Positions 1 through 6,062 of a stretch of DNA of 20,013 nt are shown one piece after another; position 1 is the stretch's first letter, and each line of letters opens with the position of its first letter. Under the pieces are notes generated by a model. It was not told where the DNA came from and did not search any database. It saw nothing but the letters and a program-made list of their open reading frames with translations. Both the position numbers and the translations under genes were made by a program. The DNA is from Caryophanales bacterium UBA6259. Its GTDB lineage: Bacteria; Bacillota; Bacilli; Tepidibacillales; Tepidibacillaceae. The DNA is taken from assembly GCA_002441135.1 (NCBI GenBank), contig DJVJ01000032.1, positions 1-20,013 on the forward strand, written 5' to 3'.

Positions 1-496
1 CCATTGCTAACATTTGTTCTGGGGTAATATTTTGCATCATTTGTTGATCAATTTTTACCATTTGTTGATACAATTGATTAGGTACAATGATTTTCTTATC
101 TTTTGCTAGCTGTAGCCAGTTATTATACATGGCTTGCATTTGTTCTAGAGTCATATTATTCATCATTTGTTGGTCAATATTTATCATTTGTTGATATAAG
201 TCGCTAAAATTATTGATATCTCCTTTTTGAATAGCTTCCATCCATGCTTTTTCCATTGCTAACATTTGTTCTGGGGTGATATTTTGCATCATTTGTTGAT
301 CAATCTTTACCATTTGTTGATATAAGTCGTTGACACTTGCGGCTTGAGTTTGAGTAGTCACTTGAGTTGCAATCTGTTTTTCTTGTACTGTTGTCTGTGG
401 GTTACTATTATTGATAGTGGCGTTTACTAATCCAACTGAGCTCATTGTTATTGTCAAACCTAAAACAACTGACATAATTTTTTTATTCATTTTCAT
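1..496 (-). CDS. Secreted Met/Gln-rich 42-residue repeat protein (5' part only)
   Basis: I do not recognise this family. The frame is open from an ATG at 496 to the window edge, so the C-terminus is missing. GGAGG (506-510) lies 9 nt upstream of the ATG and fixes the start. Residues 1 to about 26 look like a Sec signal peptide: MKMNKK, then a hydrophobic stretch ending near VNA. A Thr/Gln-rich linker follows, then tandem units of exactly 42 residues (126 bp). Each begins LYQQM and carries IDQQMM and EQM.AM. Two full units and the start of a third are visible, with about six Met per unit. Units 1 and 3 are almost identical in DNA (about 3 differences in 72 bases) while unit 2 has diverged, which suggests a recent two-unit duplication. 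There are no Cys residues. An extracellular role, possibly metal binding through Met, is inference only. Confidence 0.8.
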   Translation of the reverse strand, partial: MKMNKKIMSVVLGLTITMSSVGLVNATINNSNPQTTVQEKQIATQVTTQTQAASVNDLYQQMVKIDQQMMQNITPEQMLAMEKAWMEAIQKGDINNFSDLYQQMINIDQQMMNNMTLEQMQAMYNNWLQLAKDKKIIVPNQLYQQMVKIDQQMMQNITPEQMLAM

Positions 497-552
497 AATT
501 TATATCCTCCATTATCTTGTTTTTACTTTTAGGGACCCCTCTATATGATTTA

Positions 553-580
553 TTCGTAAGAACTTAAATTTTTAGGTGGT
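553..580 (-). promoter_or_regulatory. Candidate SigI-type promoter of the repeat-protein gene
   Basis: On the minus strand, ACCACC (580-575) is followed after 18 nt by CGAA (556-553), about 56 nt before the repeat-protein ATG. The same layout, ACTACC-N18-CGGA, stands in front of sigI at 5835-5808, and both continue as ACCTAAAA and CGRATAA. As I recall, SigI promoters have a C-rich -35 and a CGAA-like -10. The assignment is inference from two sites. Confidence 0.35.
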
Positions 581-779
581 TCTGTGATATTTTTTTATCC
601 TAAATTGCAATAATAAATTGAACTAGCCCAAAACTGTAATTTGGATAATGTTTTTTGTTAAAATCCTAGGTAAAGGATTTTGAATGTGGAGCATTTTTTT
701 TAATACGTATAGCATCTAAACTAGACAATCTTTCTTAGTTGTACCACCCTCATATTTATGTCTTTAAGATGCCATGGGG
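581..779. other. AT-rich intergenic stretch
   Basis: I see no gene here. There is one perfect 8-bp inverted repeat, AAAATCCT (660-667) and AGGATTTT (674-681), with a 6-nt loop. No T-tract follows it on either strand, so it is not a convincing terminator. Confidence 0.5.
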
Positions 780-1470
780 GTAGTGTTGAGCAAATTCACT
801 TTGTTTAGTTACAGAGTACTTCTCTTATATTAGCTTCAAAGACCTCGTCAGGGGTCTTATAACCAAGAATCTTTCAGGTAGTGTATTACACCAATTTTGC
901 ACATGAGCTATCGCTTCAATAGAATATTGATTTATCTGAGTAGATTTGGGTATGAATCGTCTTATAAGCCATATGCTAGTACCTAAATGTTTCTTGTGTT
1001 TTTTTGATTCTATAACCCTTTGTCGAACGTCTAAGCTTTAATGGCAGATTAATATTTCTTATTGCAAGTAGACCGTTGTCTACATAGTTGTACAAAGTCT
1101 TTGTACATACCATTTGATCGTTTGAAAAGAACTTGTTTGTTTTGGCAGCACCACAAATAGCGTCTAGTGATTGATCCTTCTGGAAAAATAGAGAGGTAAC
1201 ATGTTCAATAGAAGCGTTACATACTAAATATTTGAACTTTGGTCCGCAGTTCTTTCTATTCTTTTCGTAAACAGCTTGCCTCGTATCAGGATAGTAAATC
1301 ATGACAGTTTTATTTCCCTTAATTTGTGGTACTGTGCCACGTTTAAGTTCATTTCTAACTGTGTTATAAGCTCTTCCGAGCTTTTTTGCAATTGCATAAA
1401 TTATATAAAAAATATGTTATGTCTTTCAAGTTTTTTGATATTTTCCCAATTAAGATCCTGATAACACTTA
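780..1470 (-). mobile_element. IS30-family transposase remnant, catalytic core deleted
   Basis: Fragments of one IS30-type transposase lie in order on the minus strand. Near 1470-1303 is a degenerate N-terminal helix-turn-helix (AIAKKLGRAYNTVRNELKRG) with broken frames. The stretch 1302-976 reads on with PDTRQAVYEKNRKNCG, DAICGAAK and MVCTKTLYNYVDNGLL. Just below 976 the reading jumps to the family's C-terminal motif LIRRFIPK, then a frameshift leads to KILGYKTPDEVFE. The region that should carry the first two catalytic Asp residues is missing between these pieces. The element is therefore dead, with at least one internal deletion and two frame changes. The outer ends are approximate because I could not identify intact terminal inverted repeats. 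Confidence 0.85.
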
Positions 1471-1476
1471 AAAAAT

Positions 1477-2188
1477 TTAAAACCAACTAACTCCAAACCA
1501 TTTAATTAAATAGACAGTTATTTTTGCCATTTGTCCTGTAAATAATAAAATTCCAACTAAAATGAGTGTAATACCACCAATTTTCATAATAGGCTTTGAA
1601 TACCGAACAATCCATTTAGTTGAACTAATAAAAAATGACATGATGAAAAAAGGAATTGCAAATCCAACACTATAAAAGACTAATAATAAACTTCCTCTTC
1701 CTGGATCAGATGCTACTAGTGCCAATATGGCAGATAGTATTGGACCCATACAAGTAGTCCAGCCTGCGGCAAAGCTAATACCAACTAACGATGAGCCTAG
1801 ATAACCAGTAGGTTTATTTTTTAATTCAAATCTTTTCTCCTTCATAAACCAAAATATCTTTAACCAGCCAGTTACCATTAGTCCCATTAAGATCATCAGC
1901 AATCCACCAATTTGTCTTAAAATATCTTGAAATTGATAAAAAGCCTCTCCAATTAAAGTTGCTGCAAAACCCATTGCAGCAAATATAATTGAAAAGCAAG
2001 CCAAAAATGAAAAATAGTGTGTGAATTAATGCTCTATTACGTATTTCCCTTTTATTAAAATCATTCATTAATTTATCAACTGATATTCCAGTTATATAGG
2101 ACAAGTATGATGGATATAAAGGTAATACACATGGCGAAAAAAAGGATACTATTCCTGCTCCTAATGCAAGTAAAATATTGATATCCAT
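1477..2188 (-). pseudogene. ccdA: CcdA, cytochrome c biogenesis thiol-disulfide transporter, frameshifted
   Basis: CcdA is a six-helix membrane protein of the DsbD family. It passes electrons from cytoplasmic thioredoxin to extracytoplasmic thiol-disulfide proteins used in cytochrome c maturation and sporulation. The ATG at 2188 follows AAGGTGG by 5 nt. The N-terminal part carries FFSPCVLPLYPSYLSYITG with the first redox Cys. Near 2005-1991 the frame shifts by one base within a T-rich run after HTLFFIFG. The other frame continues FSIIFAAMGFAATLIGE and later AGWTTCMGP, with the second redox Cys. Joined, the product would be about 236 residues, the normal CcdA length. Both Cys and all membrane segments survive, so the lesion is a single indel: a young pseudogene or a homopolymer sequencing error. 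The 3' end directly abuts the IS30 remnant. Confidence 0.85.
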
Positions 2189-2286
2189 AGAAACCACCTT
2201 TATTTAATATAACTTAGAAATTACTACTTTCTCCCTTCCATGTAATTTTTATATTTTTGTTAAATAGCATCAATCATAAAGATTTA

Positions 2287-2427
2287 GTCATTACTGTTAT
2301 TATCCGAATGTTTTTTATTCTAAGAAAGGTATTCAAAGTAATAACGCCATAGTTGATTAACAACCAGATAACATCCATTTAACATTTTTGTTATTATTTA
2401 TTTAAAATGCTACAAGCGACTCTTTTT
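2287..2427 (-). repeat. Diverged direct repeat, copy A (partner at 5792-6062)
   Basis: Three blocks match the region between sigI and the M23 gene, in the same order and orientation. Positions 2291-2310 match 5796-5815 at 19 of 20 bases. Positions 2348-2393 match 5977-6022 at 41 of 46. GCGACTCTT at 2416-2424 matches 6054-6062, part of the M23 gene's terminator. Copy A lacks about 120 bp that copy B has between the first two blocks, and retains only half of the terminator hairpin. Its first block lies about 100 bp upstream of ccdA and may act as a promoter. Confidence 0.75.
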
Positions 2428-2518
2428 ATAATTAACTTAGTAACGGAATTTAAATGTACTAAAGCATAATATCCTATCTATATTAATATTTTTTTCCTGT
2501 TTAATTTATCCGCATGGC

Positions 2519-2549
2519 AAAAAAGTTGTATTCCCTGAGAATACAGCTT
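2519..2549 (-). terminator. Intrinsic terminator of the permease/sigI transcript
   Basis: On the minus strand AAG..GTATTC pairs with GAATAC..CTT (2549-2523), followed by a run of six T (2524-2519). It lies downstream of the permease gene and the short reading frame after it. Confidence 0.7.
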
Positions 2550-2608
2550 GCCTACTTAAAAATGAAATCACATCATTTTGTGATTATAGTTCTTTGAAAA
2601 AAAAGGAT

Positions 2609-2743
2609 TTAATAACGATTACCAGTAGTGTGAATTTCTTTTGTTTTCTTGTTATTTATATTACTATCATGTTGATTATGACTTATTTGCTGAGGGAACA
2701 AGGCAGTGTTTGCTATCCTATAACCTACAACAACTAATATCAA
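2609..2743 (-). CDS. Possible small single-pass membrane protein
   Basis: A frame opens just after the permease stop and runs to a TAA at 2609-2611. From a possible TTG start at 2743 it encodes 44 residues. A hydrophobic helix with LVVVGYRIANTALFPQQ is followed by a polar Asn/His/Lys-rich tail ending TGNRY. The open frame extends about nine codons further upstream but offers only ATT or TTG as starts, and no well-spaced ribosome binding site. The helix-plus-tail composition looks protein-like. It could be a real small ORF, translationally coupled to the permease, or the fragment of a lost gene. I do not recognise it. Confidence 0.3.
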   Translation of the reverse strand: MILVVVGYRIANTALFPQQISHNQHDSNINNKKTKEIHTTGNRY

Positions 2744-2760
2744 CCCTAAAGTAATTGGAA

Positions 2761-3741
2761 CTAATTTTTCCTAGAAGCATTTTGAATATTTCTCTCTCTC
2801 TCCTTCAAGGTTTCTAATATTTTTACGTACAAAGCGAATGATTGTTGTTGAACCATATATCCAATTGTAATAATAAGTGCTGCTTGGGGTCCAAAAGTTG
2901 TAAATGCAATTCCAAGAGCAATAGATAAATTTCTAAGAACAATACTATTTATAAATACTATCGCATTCTCACGTTTAAAAACAAATTTTGCAATAGTTAC
3001 AGTTATAGTATAGATTAAAACATAAAATACAATAATTGTTATAAAGGAATAAATAAGATGAATAGGATCTGTAATAAGAGCATTAGCTTTCATGCTAATG
3101 CTAACAAAAACAAGATATAACATCGACCACACACTTAATGATGACAGGTTAGGTTTTATTTGTTCCTTAAACTGAGCTATTGTATATCTTCTAAGCAAAA
3201 TTTTATAAGTAACGTGTCCTAATAAAATGGGAACAAGTACAACTAATGCAATTTTACTAATTATACTTATAATATTAATGTCAATACTTTCTCCAATTAT
3301 CTTAGAAAGATAAAATGGCGCAAATATTGTTCCTATTAATAAGCTAGATATTGTTAGTTTAATAGCAGACGAAACATTTCCTTTTTGCATTGCAGTCCAT
3401 GAAATGGTCATCCCACTTGTAGGAAATGAAGCTATGAGTAATAGTCCTGCAAACATCATATCATGCTCGATTAATATTATTTTCCCAATCGCGTAAGCTA
3501 TTATTGGGACGATCGTAAAGTTGTATAAAGTAGCGAGATAAATAACTTTAGAGTTTTTGATTTGTGTTAATTCTTTAAAGTTTATTCCTATCATCATTGC
3601 ATATATCATAATAATCGCTGCAATTGTAACGGTTGGTTTTAAAAATGTTGTATTAAATAAAAGACCAATAACAATTCCCAATAAAATAGCAATTGGAATG
3701 GCTAGTAATAAATATTTTTGAGGAGTTTTATAATTTATCAT
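2761..3741 (-). CDS. Bile acid:sodium symporter/ACR3-superfamily permease
   Basis: A 326-residue, very hydrophobic protein with about ten membrane helices, starting at an ATG preceded by AAGGTGA. The arrangement fits the BASS/ACR3 fold: an N-terminal helix pair, IYAMMIGINFKEL, then the Gly/Ser-rich FPTSGMTISWTAMQKGN segment, and a late segment NLSIALGIAFTTFGPQAAL. The C-terminus is short and charged (KERERN). It contains no cysteine at all, so it lacks the Cys that ACR3 arsenite carriers need, and arsenite transport is not supported. The substrate is unknown; an organic anion is the family default. It begins 74 bp after rsgI with no terminator between, so it may be co-transcribed with sigI-rsgI. 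Confidence 0.75.
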   Translation of the reverse strand: MINYKTPQKYLLLAIPIAILLGIVIGLLFNTTFLKPTVTIAAIIMIYAMMIGINFKELTQIKNSKVIYLATLYNFTIVPIIAYAIGKIILIEHDMMFAGLLLIASFPTSGMTISWTAMQKGNVSSAIKLTISSLLIGTIFAPFYLSKIIGESIDINIISIISKIALVVLVPILLGHVTYKILLRRYTIAQFKEQIKPNLSSLSVWSMLYLVFVSISMKANALITDPIHLIYSFITIIVFYVLIYTITVTIAKFVFKRENAIVFINSIVLRNLSIALGIAFTTFGPQAALIITIGYMVQQQSFALYVKILETLKERERNIQNASRKN

Positions 3742-3815
3742 TATTTCACCTTCTTATGTGGTAAATTTCAACTGATGCTCAGGTTGCTCCTACTAGCGCA
3801 CTTTTCGTTATTAAT

Positions 3816-5048
3816 CTATCTATAATTGTACTCATTTTCCTCATGAAAACTCTTATTTTCAACTTGATTCTCTTCTTCTCCATTAATAAAATCATTATTG
3901 GTAGGCACCATAGAAGGTTCTTTTTCCATCTTTGTTGGATTATCTATAACATCCTGATTTTGATTATGATTTTCAAAACTATTTTTATTCTCAGCTTCTT
4001 CAGTAACCCCGTTATGTGGTGAGTCAAAACTTTCATCTGCACTATCATATTCTGTTTTTATTGAATTTGAATCTTCCTTATTTACATCCTGATTTGTACT
4101 GTAATTTTCCATATTTACATCCTGATTTGTACTGTAATTTTCCATAATTTTTTTATTCTCAGCTTCTTCAGTAGTCCCTTTTTGTGATGAAGAATGTTCC
4201 TTATCACTAATCTGTCCATTTTGGGAACTAATATGATAGGAAGTATTAGGAAATATTTTTTCAACTGCGATATTGTTTGTCTTTATATAATTAATAACTT
4301 GATGCTCATTATTAAATCTGTCATGCTGTATCTCAATACCATGTTCATTTGCGTGATTCATAAACAAGTATTCATTCATAGTTATATTTAAACTTTTGGC
4401 TTGTTCCCATTCTTCCTCTGTCGCTTTATTCATAACAAGATATCCAGATATTTCATTGGATGCTAATTCATGGTCAATTAATTCTCTAAGCTGTTTTTCA
4501 TCAAATAATGGATTTTTTTGCTTTTTTAACTGTACAAAACTTGTCATAACAATATTTTCATCCTTCTCGGATATAAAACCGAGACTATTTGCTTTTCTTA
4601 TCGTCTCTCTAACCGCTGTATAAATATCCTTATTGTTAACTGAAATCGAATCTACCAGAGTTTTCCCTTCTAAATTCATACCCACTACCTCTTGAACTTT
4701 TCCATTCTTATCTAAAGTGAACTGAACACTGGGTTTCATATCTAAATTCACAAAGGCGGCTGCTGAAGCTACTCCAAGCTGCCCATAAACAATACTTACT
4801 ATGATAAACATTAATACCGCTGCAAATGAAACCCACTTTTTATTCCATCTATTATTCTTCAATACATTATCTTTACTAAATATTGAATAGATCTTATTTT
4901 CTTCTATAGGCAGTTCAACTTCAATTGTGTCTCCTAACAAAGGAGGATTATTAGATAGTGGAATTTTTAAGAACTGGGAATCTTCCGTAAATACAATCAT
5001 TTTCCCTTCGTCATGTTTAATTTTCGTCACTAACGCTCTTCTTTTCAT
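3816..5048 (-). CDS. rsgI: Anti-sigma-I factor RsgI
   Basis: RsgI is a single-pass membrane protein that holds SigI inactive and releases it on envelope stress after sequential proteolysis. I place the start at the ATG at 5048, behind GAGGGAG with 5 nt spacing, rather than the GTG two codons earlier. Residues 1-50 form the cytoplasmic RsgI N-terminal domain (RALVTKIKHDEGKMIVF). Residues 72-90 are the membrane helix. From about 94 the extracytoplasmic domain begins SAAAFVNLDMKPSVQFTLDK. In the family this is the self-cleavage segment, usually with Asn-Pro; here the pair is Lys105-Pro106. From about residue 270 a hydrophilic, Asn/Glu-rich, repeat-bearing tail follows. It lies 25 nt after sigI, in the same operon. 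At 410 residues it is of normal size. Confidence 0.88.
   Translation of the reverse strand: MKRRALVTKIKHDEGKMIVFTEDSQFLKIPLSNNPPLLGDTIEVELPIEENKIYSIFSKDNVLKNNRWNKKWVSFAAVLMFIIVSIVYGQLGVASAAAFVNLDMKPSVQFTLDKNGKVQEVVGMNLEGKTLVDSISVNNKDIYTAVRETIRKANSLGFISEKDENIVMTSFVQLKKQKNPLFDEKQLRELIDHELASNEISGYLVMNKATEEEWEQAKSLNITMNEYLFMNHANEHGIEIQHDRFNNEHQVINYIKTNNIAVEKIFPNTSYHISSQNGQISDKEHSSSQKGTTEEAENKKIMENYSTNQDVNMENYSTNQDVNKEDSNSIKTEYDSADESFDSPHNGVTEEAENKNSFENHNQNQDVIDNPTKMEKEPSMVPTNNDFINGEEENQVENKSFHEENEYNYR
4081..4146 (-). repeat. Perfect 33-bp tandem duplication in the rsgI tail
   Basis: Positions 4081-4113 and 4114-4146 are identical 33-base units and encode MENYSTNQDVN twice in RsgI. A looser, longer duplication surrounds them: the segment coding TEEAENK occurs near 4150-4180 and again near 3975-4010. 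The tail is evidently expanding by in-frame duplication. Confidence 0.9.
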
Positions 5049-5073
5049 AATCACTCCCTCTTTCTATTCCTAA

Positions 5074-5784
5074 TCATATTCCTGCAAAAGATTTTAAGTT
5101 AGAGAATTTTTCATCTGTAATAATAACAGTTAATGCAATAATATATTTTCGACCTTTTTCTAAGACTCGTCGACTCACTTTAGCTTTTTTTACTAAAGCA
5201 GTAACAGGTAATCTCTTTAATTCATTTAATGTTTGAAGGAGTTCCTTATCATTAGACAAAATCTTGCTTATCCTCAATAAATTTTCCCTTGTATCTCGAT
5301 GTTTAGGAGAAGCATCAACTAGATCATCCAATGAAATTCCAAATTGTAATAAACGTTGTTCAAACTCTTCTAAAATCAAAGCTACTTCATTTTGTTCTTG
5401 TAACGATTGAAATTCTTCCATCGCTTTATTTGCTTCAATCTGGGTTATTTGTCTTTCTTCTCCTATATCCGATGAAGCTTCAAGAGGTAAGTGTAAATGT
5501 CTTTCTTCTTTTCGAAAAAAATCTATTAATCGTTGACGAATGACGTTGCGAGCAAAGGTTAGAAAATGTGCACCTTTATTTGGATCATATTTTTGCACTG
5601 CTTCATGAAAAGCAATAAGAGCAATGCTCAATTCATCATCTTGATTCCAATTAACGTTTCTTTTACATATTTGACTAGTTGTCTTTTGAATATAATTTTT
5701 GTGCTCGTAAATGAGCTTATCTAAAGCTACAGTATCTCCTCTTTGAGAGGACTCCACTAGACTTAGTATTTTATCAGTCATCAA
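5074..5784 (-). CDS. sigI: RNA polymerase sigma factor SigI
   Basis: SigI is an alternative sigma factor of the sigma-70 family, linked in B. subtilis to heat and cell-wall stress. It directs RNA polymerase to genes for peptidoglycan turnover. The protein has 236 residues, close to the usual 240-250. Region 2 is clear at about residues 49-97: DDELSIALIAFHEAVQKYDP, then FLTFARNVIRQRLIDFFRKE. A C-terminal helix-turn-helix-like segment lies at about 194-225 (ALVKKAKVSRRVLEKGRKYI). The start is ATG ATG at 5784 with only a weak GGGTG ribosome binding site. rsgI follows after 25 nt, as is usual for the pair. A candidate autoregulatory promoter lies at 5808-5835. Confidence 0.92.
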   Translation of the reverse strand: MMTDKILSLVESSQRGDTVALDKLIYEHKNYIQKTTSQICKRNVNWNQDDELSIALIAFHEAVQKYDPNKGAHFLTFARNVIRQRLIDFFRKEERHLHLPLEASSDIGEERQITQIEANKAMEEFQSLQEQNEVALILEEFEQRLLQFGISLDDLVDASPKHRDTRENLLRISKILSNDKELLQTLNELKRLPVTALVKKAKVSRRVLEKGRKYIIALTVIITDEKFSNLKSFAGI

Positions 5785-5802
5785 GATTCACCCACTTACT
5801 AT

Positions 5803-5835
5803 TATTATCCGAATGGATTTTTTGTTTTAGGTAGT
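5803..5835 (-). promoter_or_regulatory. Candidate autoregulatory sigI promoter
   Basis: ACTACC (5835-5830) and CGGATAATAA (from 5811) are separated by 18 nt, about 25 nt before the sigI ATG. The same arrangement precedes the repeat-protein gene (553-580). The CATTCGGATAATAA part also recurs upstream of ccdA (2310-2297), where the spacing to the nearest ACC is longer. No SigA -35 element is found at proper spacing. Confidence 0.4.
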
Positions 5836-5880
5836 TATGGTCAAATAATAAAGAAAACTAAATATTTCTTAAAAATCACA

Positions 5881-5912
5881 AAAACACTGAAAGGCTTTTA
5901 ATTCAGTGTTTT
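5881..5912. terminator. Bidirectional hairpin terminator upstream of sigI
   Basis: A perfect 11-bp stem, AAAACACTGAA (5881-5891) with TTCAGTGTTTT (5902-5912), encloses a 10-nt loop and has A/T tracts on both sides. It would isolate sigI from the M23/czr transcript. Confidence 0.75.
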
Positions 5913-6033
5913 TGCTATTTTAAGACCAATTTATTATTAGGGGGAGTGTGCTAAATAGCACCTAAAACAATTTTGTCATAGTTGATTTACAGTCAGGTAA
6001 CATCCTTTTAACATTTTTGTTAAAATTCCTTAA

Positions 6034-6062
6034 ATGAAAAAAGAGCCGCAATTGCGACTCTT
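6034..6062 (-). terminator. Intrinsic terminator overlapping the M23 stop codon
   Basis: Minus-strand AAGAGTCGC-AATT-GCGGCTCTT (6062-6041) forms a 9-bp stem with one G-U pair and a 4-nt loop, followed by T's down to 6035. The first bases of the stem lie in the stop codon of the peptidase gene. Confidence 0.8.

Larger units (their letters stand above)
2189..2608. other. Intergenic region upstream of ccdA
   Basis: I see no gene in these 420 bases. The region contains the diverged repeat copy (2287-2427) and an intrinsic terminator (2519-2549). It also has a small inverted repeat around 2566-2585 (AATCACA and TGTGATT) of no clear role. Confidence 0.6.
5796..6062 (-). repeat. Diverged direct repeat, copy B (partner at 2287-2427)
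   Basis: This is the fuller copy of the repeat described at 2287-2427. From high to low coordinate it holds the M23 gene terminator, then the inverted repeat TTTTAACA-N4-TGTTAAAA (about 6006-6025). A stretch unique to this copy follows, with a bidirectional hairpin, and last the CATTCGGATAATAA block in front of sigI. Confidence 0.75.

Noticed and set aside
1..380. CRISPR array, suggested by regularly repeated sequence
   Set aside because: The repeats are adjacent 126-bp coding units without spacers and translate into one continuous protein.
1276..1461. Plus-strand frame of 61 codons over the IS30 relic
   Set aside because: It is antisense to the recognisable transposase fragments and has no independent support.
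2761..3741. Arsenite efflux carrier (ACR3) function for the permease
   Set aside because: The protein has no cysteine, so the essential ACR3 thiol is missing, and no arsR/arsC neighbours are present.
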